Below, piece after piece: positions 53,432 to 62,703 of a stretch of DNA of 64,000 nt (positions are counted from its first letter, which is position 1; each line of letters opens with the position of its first letter). A program made the position numbers and the translations under genes. The stretch is from Actibacterium naphthalenivorans. GTDB lineage: Bacteria > Pseudomonadota > Alphaproteobacteria > Rhodobacterales > Rhodobacteraceae. Location: NCBI RefSeq assembly GCF_014196965.1, contig NZ_JACIEQ010000001.1:1-64000 (forward strand), read 5' to 3'. A model generated the notes under the pieces. That model did no database searches. It was not told the DNA's origin and saw only the letters and a program-made list of their open reading frames with translations.

Positions 53432-55072
53432 ATGATCAGACTTAATCGACGCCATGCGCTTGGCCTGATGGGCGCCACCGCCGGCAGCCTCCTGCTGCCC
53501 GGCTATCTTCGCGCGCAGGGCACCCGCCCCTCTGTGACGATCGCGGTGCAGAAAATCACCAACAACAACACGCTCGATCCGTGGAACGAACAGTCCAACG
53601 TCGGGGAGCGCGTGCTCTATCCGAACCTCTGGGAAGGCCTGATCTTGCGCGACTGGATGGGTGACCAGGGGCCGGTGCCGGGCCTCGCCACCGAGTGGAA
53701 ACGTATTGATGAACAGACGCTCGAGCTGAAGCTCCGCCCGGGCGTCAAGTTTCACAACGGTGACGAGATGACGGCCGAAGACGTGGCGTTCTCGTTCTCG
53801 AAGGAACGGGTGTTCGGCGATACCGAGCCGGCCGGTGGGAAAACGATCTTTGCCGAGAATTTCAAACCCGAAACAGCCAAGGATATCCCGGCGAACGTAC
53901 CCGGCATTGGCCGCCGCAAATGGCCCTCGCTGGCCGGTGTCGAAGTGATCGACAAATACACCGTCCGGTTTCACAACGCCACGCCGGACGTCACCCTCGA
54001 AGGCCGCCTTTATGCTGGCGGCAGCCAGATTCTGAACCGGCGCGCCTGGGACGAAGCCGCCACCTATTCCGATTGGGCCGCCAAGCCGATCACCACCGGC
54101 CCCTACATGGTTGGCGAGTATCGCCCCGACGTTTCCCTGACGCTTGTGGCTTTCGATGATTACTGGGGCGGGCGTCCGCCGCTTGAAAGCATCACCTTCG
54201 TAGAGGTGCCCGAAGTGGCCAGCCGTGTGAACGGGCTTTTGTCCGGCGAATACGATTTTGCCTGTGACCTGCCCCCGGATCAGATTGGCACCGTGATGAA
54301 CGTCGATGGCTTTGAGGTCCAAAACTCGACCATCTGGAACCACCGCATTTCGGTTTTTAACACTGAAAACGAAATTCTGGCCGATCCGTTGGTGCGTCGC
54401 GCGATGACACATGCGATTGACCGCGAGGCAATCGTTCAGGCGCTTTGGGGTGGCATGACCAACGTCCCCGCCGGTCTTCAGTTCGAGAGTTTTCGGAGCT
54501 CGGACATGTTCATCGAGGGCTGGAAGGTTCCTGAATACAATCCGACGCTGGCGCGGGATCTGCTGAAGCAGGCCGGCTACAAGGGAGACGCGATCCCCTA
54601 CCGCCTGCTCAACAACTACTACACCAACCAGACTGCGAATGGTCAGATCATGGTTGAGATGTGGAAACAGGTTGGCCTGAACGTCGAGATCGAAATGAAA
54701 GAGAACTGGGGCCAGATCCACGATCCGGCAGGCATCAAGGGCGTGCGCGACTGGTCCGCGTCGAACACTATCAACGATCCGATCACGCCGATGGTGGTAC
54801 AGTTCGGTCCGAACGGTGAGGTCCAGCAGAAAAAAGACTGGTCCAACGCAGAGCTCAATGATCTCTCGGTGGTCATGGAAACCTCAACTGACCGCGGCCT
54901 GCGCAAAAAGGCCATTGCCCGGATGCTGGAAATCGCCGAACGCGAAGACCCGGCCTATCAGCTCCTGCATCAGAACGCGGTCTTCACCGGCATGCGCTCG
55001 GATCTGGGCTGGAAAGCCGCTCCTGCCTTTGCGATGGACTTCCGCGCCTCGAACTGGCCGTCGAACGGTTAA
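53432..55072 (+). CDS. ABC transporter substrate-binding protein, peptide/nickel (family 5) type
   Basis: The 546-residue periplasmic protein has a twin-arginine-like leader (NRRHALGLMGATAGSLLLPG, cleavage near residue 30) and the family 5 signature LKLRPGVKFHNGDEMTAEDV. Members bind peptides, nickel chelates, sugars or other small solutes. With the phosphodiesterase, isomerase and phosphatase around it, a phosphodiester or glycoside ligand is plausible. First gene of the rightward operon; a strong hairpin follows it. Confidence 0.93.
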   Translation: MIRLNRRHALGLMGATAGSLLLPGYLRAQGTRPSVTIAVQKITNNNTLDPWNEQSNVGERVLYPNLWEGLILRDWMGDQGPVPGLATEWKRIDEQTLELKLRPGVKFHNGDEMTAEDVAFSFSKERVFGDTEPAGGKTIFAENFKPETAKDIPANVPGIGRRKWPSLAGVEVIDKYTVRFHNATPDVTLEGRLYAGGSQILNRRAWDEAATYSDWAAKPITTGPYMVGEYRPDVSLTLVAFDDYWGGRPPLESITFVEVPEVASRVNGLLSGEYDFACDLPPDQIGTVMNVDGFEVQNSTIWNHRISVFNTENEILADPLVRRAMTHAIDREAIVQALWGGMTNVPAGLQFESFRSSDMFIEGWKVPEYNPTLARDLLKQAGYKGDAIPYRLLNNYYTNQTANGQIMVEMWKQVGLNVEIEMKENWGQIHDPAGIKGVRDWSASNTINDPITPMVVQFGPNGEVQQKKDWSNAELNDLSVVMETSTDRGLRKKAIARMLEIAEREDPAYQLLHQNAVFTGMRSDLGWKAAPAFAMDFRASNWPSNG

Positions 55073-55086
55073 GCCGAAGAAAAGTG

Positions 55087-55120
55087 AACGCCCCGGCGCA
55101 CCATGGCCCGCCGGGGCGTT
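55087..55120 (+). terminator. Strong hairpin between binding-protein and ATPase genes
   Basis: AACGCCCCGGCG (55087-55098) pairs perfectly with CGCCGGGGCGTT (55109-55120), loop 10 bases. Placed 14 bp behind the binding-protein stop without a long U-tract, it probably shields the first mRNA part or causes partial termination, so that more binding protein than membrane parts is made. Confidence 0.7.
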
Positions 55121-55194
55121 GACTTGTGCAGAACTGCGGGGAGGTGGCGTTCGATCGCCGGGAACGCGGCAGATCGGCAACCAAAGGATGATCA

Positions 55195-56187
55195 ATGGGA
55201 AATCTCGTCGAAATCCGAAACCTGAGCGTCTCCTTCGATGGTGTGCCGGTGTTGCACAGTGTCGATTTGCAGGTCGCCCAGGGTGAGGCGCTGGGGCTTG
55301 TCGGGGAAAGCGGCTGCGGGAAATCGGTGACTTGGCTGGCCGCCCTCGGGCTTTTGCCGTCCAAAGCCACGATCACCGGGTCTGTGACACTGGGACAGAC
55401 GGAGTTGGTTAATGCGCCCCGCCCGGCACTGGAAAACGTGCGCGGCGGACGGATCGCGATGATCTTTCAGGACCCATCCAGCGCGCTGAACCCCGTGATC
55501 CAGGTCGGACGTCAGATGACGGAAGCACTAAAACTGCATCGCGGGCTGCGCGGTAACGCGGCCCGCACAGAGGCGCTTCGGCTGATGGATCTCGTCGGAA
55601 TTCCCGACGCGAAAGGCCGTTTCAACCTTTACCCGCATGAGTTTTCGGGGGGGCAATGTCAGCGGATCATGATCGCCATGGCCTTGGCCGGCGAGCCGGA
55701 TCTTTTGATCGCCGATGAACCAACGACGGCGCTCGATGCGACGATTCAGGCGCAAATCCTCGATCTGCTCGCACGACTGCGCGAAGAAATGCGGATGGGA
55801 CTGGTTTTCATCAGCCACGATCTTGGTGCGGTCGCACAGGTTTGCGAACGGGTCAGCGTCATGTATGCCGGGAGGATCGTGGAACAGGGACCGGTAGCGC
55901 AGCTTTTCGACCGACCGCGCCATCCCTACACGCGGGGCCTTTTCGATGCGATCCCGCGTCTCGACGGGCCGCGCACGCTACTCGCACCGATTCCCGGCAC
56001 TGTACCCGATCCGTACAATCTGCCGATGGGCTGCGCCTTTTCCCCACGCTGCAGCCACGCGCAGGATTTTTGCCACAAGGAACGCCCCGAGCTTTTGCGG
56101 CAGCGTGACGGGCGGGCGCTGGCCTGTGCCTATCCGTTGCCCGAGGCCGGGGCACACAAGACCACGATGGAAAAAGTAACATCATGA
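55195..56187 (+). CDS. ABC transporter ATP-binding protein, DppD type
   Basis: The 330-residue ATPase has Walker A GESGCGKSVTW, signature FSGGQCQRIMIAMAL, Walker B LLIADEPTTALD and the C-terminal oligopeptide-transporter cysteine cluster (CAFSPRCSHAQDFC...C), which in relatives can hold an Fe-S cluster. It works with the DppF-type partner. ATGA overlap with the next gene. Confidence 0.95.
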   Translation: MGNLVEIRNLSVSFDGVPVLHSVDLQVAQGEALGLVGESGCGKSVTWLAALGLLPSKATITGSVTLGQTELVNAPRPALENVRGGRIAMIFQDPSSALNPVIQVGRQMTEALKLHRGLRGNAARTEALRLMDLVGIPDAKGRFNLYPHEFSGGQCQRIMIAMALAGEPDLLIADEPTTALDATIQAQILDLLARLREEMRMGLVFISHDLGAVAQVCERVSVMYAGRIVEQGPVAQLFDRPRHPYTRGLFDAIPRLDGPRTLLAPIPGTVPDPYNLPMGCAFSPRCSHAQDFCHKERPELLRQRDGRALACAYPLPEAGAHKTTMEKVTS

Positions 56188-57167
56188 GTTTTCTTCTCGA
56201 AGCGGATGATCTGGTCCGGGTTTACACCGGACGCGGCGGCCTTTTGGGCAAGGCCCAGCCCGTGCGGGCAGTCGATGGTGTGAGCCTGCGGCTCGGGCGC
56301 GGCGAAACCTTGGGCATCGTGGGAGAAAGCGGGTCGGGGAAATCGACCCTCGGACGGATGCTTCTGGGCGTGGACCCGGCACAGGGCGGCACTGTGCGGT
56401 TCGACGGACGCCCGATGCCGGCCCGCAACACGACTGAATGGCGCGCACTGCGGGCGCGGATGCAAATGGTATTTCAGGATCCTCTGGCCGCGCTCGATCG
56501 GCGGCTGACCATCGCCGCGCAGATCCGCGAACCGCTGGACATTCACAGGATCGGCACCGAGGCGAGCCGCGCCACGCGTGTGACCGAACTGATGCATGCG
56601 GTCGGCTTGCGCCCCGATCAGGCGAAGCGTTTCCCGCATGAGCTCTCCGGCGGTCAGCGCCAGCGCGTGGTGATTGCCCGGGCGCTGGCCACCAAGGCCG
56701 ACATGCTGGTGTGCGACGAACCAGTCTCGGCACTTGACGTGTCAATTCAAGCGCAAGTGGTGAACCTCTTGCGCATGCTTCAAAAACAGACCGGCCTGAG
56801 CATGGTGTTCATCAGCCATGACCTGAAAGTGGTCCGCAACCTTTGTGACCGGGTCGCGGTGATGTATCTGGGGCGGATCGTCGAGGAAGGCCCGTCCGAA
56901 CATCTTTTCGCCAATCCCCGGCATCCTTACACGCAGGCGCTCGTGTCCTCCGTGCCAGAACCGGGCCGTCGACTTGATGGGCGCGTGATTTTGCAAGGCG
57001 AACCGCCAAACCCGGCGAAACGACCGCCGGGCTGTGCGTTTCATCCACGCTGCCTCAGGGCCACCGACATCTGCCGCAGCGGCATTCCTGCGCTACAGCC
57101 GCTCGGAACAGACCGCACCGCCGCCTGTCACCTTGTTGCCGGTGAGACCCGCGCAGAGGTCGCCTAA
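56184..57167 (+). CDS. ABC transporter ATP-binding protein, DppF type
   Basis: The 327-residue ATPase has Walker A GESGSGKSTLGRM, signature LSGGQRQRVVIARAL, Walker B MLVCDEPVSALD and the C-terminal CAFHPRCLRATDIC motif. Starts within the preceding stop codon (4-bp overlap) and is normal in length. Confidence 0.95.
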   Translation: MSFLLEADDLVRVYTGRGGLLGKAQPVRAVDGVSLRLGRGETLGIVGESGSGKSTLGRMLLGVDPAQGGTVRFDGRPMPARNTTEWRALRARMQMVFQDPLAALDRRLTIAAQIREPLDIHRIGTEASRATRVTELMHAVGLRPDQAKRFPHELSGGQRQRVVIARALATKADMLVCDEPVSALDVSIQAQVVNLLRMLQKQTGLSMVFISHDLKVVRNLCDRVAVMYLGRIVEEGPSEHLFANPRHPYTQALVSSVPEPGRRLDGRVILQGEPPNPAKRPPGCAFHPRCLRATDICRSGIPALQPLGTDRTAACHLVAGETRAEVA

Positions 57168-57177
57168 GAGGTTTCTC

Positions 57178-58104
57178 ATGATCCGTTTCATTTCCCTCCG
57201 ATTGTTCCGCGCCGCGCTGACCGTGCTGGCAGTCATGACGTTCGCCTTTGTTGTTCTACGCATGTCCGGTGATCCCGCGCAGGTGCTTCTGGGGCCGGAT
57301 GTGCCGCAGAATGTCATCGACGATTTCCGGGCCGACTGGGGCCTCGACAAGCCGCTATGGCGTCAATATCTGGCCTACCTCGGGGCCATTCTAACCGGCG
57401 ATTTCGGCCTGTCGATGCGAGGGGGGGCGCCCGCGCTCGATCTTGTTCTGGAGCGGGTGCCCGCGACGTTGATCCTCACCATTCCGGCACTGTTTCTGAA
57501 GCTCAGCATCGGAATTCCCGCCGGGATTTACGCGGCCCTGCACCGGGACAGCACCATCGACCGGGGGGTGATCGTGCTCGCCATTCTGGGGTTCACCGTG
57601 CCCTCTTTTGTCATGGGGCTAGTGCTCGTGCTGATCTTCTCGATCCAGCTGGGTCTGCTTCCCTCGGGGGGATTCGGGACATGGCTACATGCGATCCTTC
57701 CGGCGCTTACGATCTCGGTCGGGGGGATCGGCTTGCTGGCCCGCTTTTCACGGTCAGCGATGATCGAGGTCATGGGGCAACCTTTTATCCGCACAGCCTC
57801 GGCCAAGGGTGTCAAATGGCGCGATGTGGTTTGGGGCCATGCCTTGCCGAATGCCGCTGTGCCGATCGTGACCATCGTGGGATTCATGGTCGGGTCGCTG
57901 ATTGCCGGGGCGGTGGTTGTGGAAACCATTTTCTCCTGGCCCGGGATCGGGCGGTTGCTGATCGTCTCTGTGTCGAACCGGGACTTGGCCGTCGTGCAAT
58001 GCATCCTTTTGTTGATCGCCGCCGTGATGGTGTGTTCGAACTTGATCGTGGACCTGCTTTACGGCTGGCTCGACCCGCGCTTGCGTGCACAGCCAGCGCA
58101 TTGA
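57178..58104 (+). CDS. ABC transporter permease, DppB type
   Basis: From the ATG at 57178 (AAGAGG 6 bases upstream) the protein has 308 residues, six membrane helices and the EAA loop (FIRTASAKGVKWRDVVWGHA). The family N-terminal motif with RLFRAALTVLAVMTFAFVVL is at the true start; an upstream frame extension overlaps dppF and is not used. Confidence 0.94.
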   Translation: MIRFISLRLFRAALTVLAVMTFAFVVLRMSGDPAQVLLGPDVPQNVIDDFRADWGLDKPLWRQYLAYLGAILTGDFGLSMRGGAPALDLVLERVPATLILTIPALFLKLSIGIPAGIYAALHRDSTIDRGVIVLAILGFTVPSFVMGLVLVLIFSIQLGLLPSGGFGTWLHAILPALTISVGGIGLLARFSRSAMIEVMGQPFIRTASAKGVKWRDVVWGHALPNAAVPIVTIVGFMVGSLIAGAVVVETIFSWPGIGRLLIVSVSNRDLAVVQCILLLIAAVMVCSNLIVDLLYGWLDPRLRAQPAH

Positions 58105-58117
58105 AAGGAAAGGTCAG

Positions 58118-58987
58118 ATGTCTCTTGTCACCCCAACCGAAACTGCCCCCCATCGCGTCGTTACCCTGCCGAGGAAACGCCGGATTCCGCTCGCCGTCGC
58201 CGCTGGGCTAGGATGGCTGGCACTGATGGTGATCTGCGCTGTTTTTGCCGATCTGATCCGGCCTTACGATATCACCCAGATGGACCTGTCCGCGCGGTTG
58301 TCACCACCGGGAACGCCGGGGCATTGGCTTGGCACCGACGAATTGGGCCGCGATGTGCTTTCTCGCCTGTTTCAGTCGGTTCGCGTCTCGCTGGTGATCG
58401 CATTCGGCGCCACAATCATCTCGGCGGTGTTTGGCACCACGCTTGGTTTTCTCGCGGCGCAGTTTCGGGGGATCATTGAACATTTGGTGGTGATGCTGGC
58501 GGATTTCCAAGCCGCGCTGCCGTTCCTCATCATGTCGCTTGCCGTACTCGCTTTCTTCGGATCGTCCATGATCCTGCTGGTTGGACTGATGGGCTTTTAC
58601 GGATGGGAACGCTATGCGCGGATTGCCCGCGGGCTTGCCATCTCGGCCGGGGCGCAAGGCTATGCGGCAGCGGTGGTTCAACTGGGCGCAACCCCGCGGC
58701 GGGTGTATCTCAACCACATCCTGCCGAATGTTGCCTCGACGCTGATCGTCTCGATGACGCTGACCTTCCCGGAGATCATCCTGATGGAGTCCGGCCTGTC
58801 ATTTCTCGGGCTGGGGGTACAGCCACCGGATACCAGTCTTGGCAACATGGTCGGTTTTGGGCGCGAGTATCTGACCACCGCTCCCTGGATCATGCTGGGG
58901 CCCGCCGTTGTTATCATGTTTACCACGCTATCGATCTCGCTTGTCGGGGACTGGCTGCGCGACAAGCTCGATCCCACCATTCGCTGA
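58118..58987 (+). CDS. ABC transporter permease, DppC type
   Basis: The 289-residue inner-membrane protein begins at the ATG 58118 (GGAAAGG site). It has the DppC hallmarks: an N-terminal OppC-like helix, LSPPGTPGHWLGTDELGRDV before the core and an EAA loop (AQGYAAAVVQLGATPRRVYL). Pairs with the DppB-type permease. Confidence 0.94.
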   Translation: MSLVTPTETAPHRVVTLPRKRRIPLAVAAGLGWLALMVICAVFADLIRPYDITQMDLSARLSPPGTPGHWLGTDELGRDVLSRLFQSVRVSLVIAFGATIISAVFGTTLGFLAAQFRGIIEHLVVMLADFQAALPFLIMSLAVLAFFGSSMILLVGLMGFYGWERYARIARGLAISAGAQGYAAAVVQLGATPRRVYLNHILPNVASTLIVSMTLTFPEIILMESGLSFLGLGVQPPDTSLGNMVGFGREYLTTAPWIMLGPAVVIMFTTLSISLVGDWLRDKLDPTIR

Positions 58988-59009
58988 CTGCTTTAAGGAC
59001 GAGAGACAC

Positions 59010-59750
59010 ATGACAGCAATCACAGGTCATCGCGGGGGCCGCGGCCTGTGGCCCGAGAACTCTCTGACCGGTTTCCGTGAAGCGGCAAAACTCGGGTGCG
59101 ACGCGATCGAGTTCGATGTCCACCTGACGCGCGCCGGCGAGCTGATCGTGATACACGACCCGACGTTGGAACGGACCACCGAAGGTACGGGCGAAGTCGC
59201 GGCTCTGCGGCCCGAAGTCCGGGCCGACACGCGCCTGAAAGACAGCATCGAGACAATCCCGACGCTCGATGACGTTCTGGAGGTCCTGGCTCCCTCTGGT
59301 GTAAATCTGCATGTCGAGATCAAGCGGGATGCTGCCGGCCATGGCTATACCGGGATCAGCGGCCTTGTGGCCGATCGCCTCAAAGCGCACGGAGTTGCCG
59401 CCCGCTCGCACCTGACGTCATTTGACATCACTGCTCTGAAGGAATGTCAGAGGCTTAACCCCGAGATCCGACGACTTGTTTCCGCGGATGCGGCCTGGGT
59501 GGACAAACATGGTGGACTAGAGGCGTTTTTGGCCGACGCGGCGGATCTCGCCGATATTGTCGCCTTACGACACGACTATTTTTTTGAAGTCTTCGATCAG
59601 GTGACCCAGCTCTGGCCAAAGGACCGTCTATGTGTCTGGACCATCAACACCCCGGGCCTCGTGCAAGAGTGGCTCTCTCGGGGGATCGGTCACCTTACCA
59701 CCGACGATCCCGCTCTCGCGCTGATGCTGCGGACAGAGACTGCGAAATAA
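59010..59750 (+). CDS. Glycerophosphodiester phosphodiesterase (GDPD family)
   Basis: The 246-residue TIM-barrel enzyme has the GDPD residues in GHRGGRGLWPENSLTGF and IEFDVHLTRAGELIVIHDP and a later HVEIKRD. No signal peptide, so it acts in the cytoplasm on imported diesters, releasing glycerol-3-phosphate and an alcohol. The ATG at 59010 has an AAGGACGAG site 22 bp after the permease stop; last gene of the operon. Confidence 0.93.
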   Translation: MTAITGHRGGRGLWPENSLTGFREAAKLGCDAIEFDVHLTRAGELIVIHDPTLERTTEGTGEVAALRPEVRADTRLKDSIETIPTLDDVLEVLAPSGVNLHVEIKRDAAGHGYTGISGLVADRLKAHGVAARSHLTSFDITALKECQRLNPEIRRLVSADAAWVDKHGGLEAFLADAADLADIVALRHDYFFEVFDQVTQLWPKDRLCVWTINTPGLVQEWLSRGIGHLTTDDPALALMLRTETAK

Positions 59751-60006
59751 ACCGGGCTGCCAGGCCTGTTGCCGGCGACCTGTCGGTTCTTGAAATCATG
59801 CAGCATCATATAATTTCCGGATGTTACGAGGATTTCCGGATGTCGCAAAAGCGGCATTTCAGATGAAACGGATGGCACTCAAACCAATTGGTCACCCCAA
59901 GCGCTCACGCCTCAGTCTCTCATTTGGCCTCTTAAGCGCGGACGTCAGACAGGGAAACCGGCGCACCGAAGCGAGGCCGAGACGCTGTTGGAACGTGCCG
60001 GGCGGC
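59751..60006. other. Interval between GDPD and the metal ATPase, tail-to-tail
   Basis: 256 bp between two converging genes. No strong terminator hairpin or gene was recognised. Confidence 0.4.
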
Positions 60007-62004
60007 TCATGAGATTTGGTCGGTCAGTTCAGTGCGCCCCCGCGACGCATCGACCGCCGCTTCCGGGGCGACTGGCGCGTCGGGTTTGATGCCCAGAGCG
60101 CGCAGCGCGTTCAGGATCACGGCCACGTCGATCGCCTCCTGCAGCAGCGCGCCCTGCACCGGCGACAGATATCCGCAGGCCGCCGCGATCATGCCCGCGA
60201 CCGACAATCCGATCCCCGCGATCACGCTTTCGACGGCGATGCGGCGGGATCTGCGGGCGATCTCTATCCCCGGCCCCAGCCGATCTACCCGGTCGACCAG
60301 CAGCACGACATCGGCGGCCTCGGCCGAGGCGGCAGCGCCCCGCGCGCCCATGGCCACGCCCACATCGGCCGCCGCGAGCGCGGGCGCGTCGTTCACGCCG
60401 TCTCCGACCATCATCACGGGGCCGTTCTTGCGTTCAGTCAGAACCAGCAGAACCTTCTGGTCGGGCGTCAGGCCCGCCCGAATCCCGTCAAGGCCGAGCC
60501 CGTCGGCCACGCGCTCCGCCACATCGACCCGATCGCCTGTCGCCAGCAGAATCCGCTCGATCCCCTCGCGGCGGAGTTCGGCAAGCATCGCGGCGGTGCC
60601 GTCGCGCAAGGGATCGGCCATCACGAGATGCCCCGTCATGTGGCCGTCGACCGCCACGGCGACAAGAACGGAACCCGCGGCAAGGGCCGCATGGTCATCT
60701 TCCGCGCGCCCCACGCGCCTCGCGACGAATGCATCGCCGCCTACGATGATCTTGTGACCCTCGACGCTGCCGACAACCCCTTCACCGGGGATCTCGGCCA
60801 CCTCAGAAGGCACGGGCAAAACGAGACCGCGCGCCCGCGCCGCCGCAACGATGGCCAGGGCAACCGGGTGCTTCGACGCCTGGTCGAGCGCCGCGGCAAG
60901 CCGAAGGATCTCATCCTCGGCCATGCCGCCGTGGCTGTCGATCGATACGATCTGCGGGCGCCCGTCTGTCAGGGTTCCGGTCTTATCGAGGATCAGGGTG
61001 CGGATGCGCGCCATCGTTTCGAGCGGCCTCGCGCCCTTGATGAGAACGCCGAAATGCGCTGCCCGCGACAGCCCCGCGACCAGCGCCACCGGAACGGCCA
61101 GGATCAGCGGACAGGGCGTGGCCACCACCAGCACGGCAACGGCGCGGATCGGGTCGCCCGTGAACCACCAGGCGGCAAATGCGATGGCGATTGTGACCAC
61201 CAGAAACCCCAGCGACCAGCGGTCCGCCAGACGCGACATCGGCGCCTTCGACCGCTGCGCCTCCTCGACCAGGCAGACGATCCCGGCATAGGTGCTTTCC
61301 GCAGCGCGGCGCGTGGCCGCGAGGTCGAAGGCTTCGCCCGCGTTGGTCGATCCGCTCATGGCCTCGGCCCCGCGCGAGAGCCGCACCGGCAGCGACTCGC
61401 CGGTCAGCGCCGAGGTGTCCACAAAGGCCCCGTCGGAGGCCACCGTGCCGTCCACCGGCACCACGTCGCCCTGTCGGATCAAAAGCCGGTCGCCCGGCGC
61501 GATCTGATCGAGCGGCACATCCTCGAACCCGCCGTCGCGGTGCCGCATGGCCGTCCGGGGAACGCGGGACAGGAGATCATGCATCTCGCGCCGCGCGCGC
61601 CCCTCGGCGAAGCTTTCCAGAAACGTGCCCCCGGAATACATCACCGCGACAACCGCCGCCGCGAGCGTCTCGCCGAAGGCGAGAGCGGCGGTCATGGACA
61701 GCGCCGCCACGATATCGAGCCCGACCTCGCCCCGCCAAAGGCTGCGCAAAATCTCGACCAGAAGGGCCGCCAGCACCGGAACGACCCCGGCGAACCAGAC
61801 AAGGTCGGCCATATCGCCTTTTTCGGTAAAATATAGGGCAAGGCCCGCGAGCAACCCCGCGACCGCAACCACCAGCAGCGCTGTTTTCAGCCGGTCGGTG
61901 CGTGTCTCTTCCATACGGCTCATTTCCCCTCGGCTGAGGGGATCGCCGCCGGTTTTCGGAGAAAAGCCGTCCGACTCCCGCGCCCCTTCCGCTGCCATCA
62001 TCAT
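60007..62004 (-). CDS. Heavy-metal P1B-type ATPase with TPC motif
   Basis: The 665-residue transporter has the actuator TGES (201-204), phosphorylation site D340-KTGTLT, and hinge GDGVNDAPAL. The metal-site motif in the sixth helix is T296-PC-P-L, not the usual CPC, pointing to the less common P1B subgroups. The N-terminal metal-binding domain is absent, and the C-terminus has no hemerythrin domain. ATGs at 61923 or 61914 behind a GAGGGG site are possible starts and would shorten it by 27-30 residues. Metal not deducible; nickel, iron or cobalt are likelier than copper. Confidence 0.9.
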   Translation of the reverse strand: MMMAAEGARESDGFSPKTGGDPLSRGEMSRMEETRTDRLKTALLVVAVAGLLAGLALYFTEKGDMADLVWFAGVVPVLAALLVEILRSLWRGEVGLDIVAALSMTAALAFGETLAAAVVAVMYSGGTFLESFAEGRARREMHDLLSRVPRTAMRHRDGGFEDVPLDQIAPGDRLLIRQGDVVPVDGTVASDGAFVDTSALTGESLPVRLSRGAEAMSGSTNAGEAFDLAATRRAAESTYAGIVCLVEEAQRSKAPMSRLADRWSLGFLVVTIAIAFAAWWFTGDPIRAVAVLVVATPCPLILAVPVALVAGLSRAAHFGVLIKGARPLETMARIRTLILDKTGTLTDGRPQIVSIDSHGGMAEDEILRLAAALDQASKHPVALAIVAAARARGLVLPVPSEVAEIPGEGVVGSVEGHKIIVGGDAFVARRVGRAEDDHAALAAGSVLVAVAVDGHMTGHLVMADPLRDGTAAMLAELRREGIERILLATGDRVDVAERVADGLGLDGIRAGLTPDQKVLLVLTERKNGPVMMVGDGVNDAPALAAADVGVAMGARGAAASAEAADVVLLVDRVDRLGPGIEIARRSRRIAVESVIAGIGLSVAGMIAAACGYLSPVQGALLQEAIDVAVILNALRALGIKPDAPVAPEAAVDASRGRTELTDQIS

Positions 62005-62412
62005 CGCGCAGCACGAATAGGGCGTCGAGCCCGCGTTTTCGCGCGCGGGCTTGGCGCCTTCGGCGATGCGCAGCTAGCGCACTCGAACACGCCGTGAATC
62101 GGCCAGGTCCGGGCTAAAGACCACAGCCCCTTATCTCACATATCCCCGAGGTCGCGAGAAAGGACGCGTACACTTCAACCGCAACAATCGTGACCATGTC
62201 GTGGATTGATCTAGAACAACGAAAATCCGCCAAATGCCGATTAACTTCATGACGTGAATTTGAAACAATTCGGGGGTCGGGTTCATGCGCAGGGCCGCCA
62301 CCTCTTTTCCGCCAGGTTTGAAAAGATGAGTGGTCCGGAACCCGCCCCGGCCCCTGTCGCCGCGCCCCGCAGCAACGTGACGCCGCGGGGCGCGGTAGAG
62401 GCAACAGGCCTG
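62005..62412. other. Interval between metal ATPase and acetate kinase remnant
   Basis: About 400 bp. Besides the FNR-like box nothing firm was found. The right part may be debris of the decayed kinase gene. Confidence 0.35.
62206..62219 (+). promoter_or_regulatory. Candidate FNR/Dnr-type box
   Basis: TTGATCTAGAACAA differs by one base from the FNR-type consensus TTGAT-N4-ATCAA. It lies between the metal ATPase start and the acetate kinase remnant. Anaerobic control of such clusters is common in Rhodobacterales; binding here is inferred. Confidence 0.45.
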
Positions 62413-62703
62413 ATGAGCTACAACATCACCGGCAGGATCGGCGCGCTGACGGCGATGCTCGGCGGTCTTGATATGATTGTTTTCGCATCCGCGATTGATG
62501 GGCACGCTCCCGAATTCCGCGTGCGCCCCTGTGGCCGCTGCAATTGGCCTGGGCCGCGCCTGTCTCGGGAGCAAGCGACCGGCCTCGATGGCAGCGCGGC
62601 CCGGGTCGGGGCGGCCCCGGCGCGTGAGCAGCCGACGGTCGCAAGGCACAGTTTCGCGCCGACCCGGCCGGCCGCCCGAAAAGCAGGGGCAACCTCACGA
62701 TGA
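62413..62703 (+). pseudogene. Remnant of an acetate kinase C-terminus
   Basis: The frame shows TGRIGALTAMLGGLDMIVFA, DGHAPEFRVR and SREQATGLDGSAARVG, followed by TVARHSF. This order resembles the end of acetate kinase (a GGLDxxVFTAGIGE-type segment and the final IARH). The glutamate of GIGE is gone and the middle has diverged, so the fragment is not functional. The rest of the gene is missing. Confidence 0.55.

Noticed and set aside
60016-61836. 606-codon plus-strand open frame opposite the metal ATPase
   Set aside because: The minus-strand P-type ATPase motifs are unambiguous, and the plus-strand translation is arginine/histidine-rich noise.
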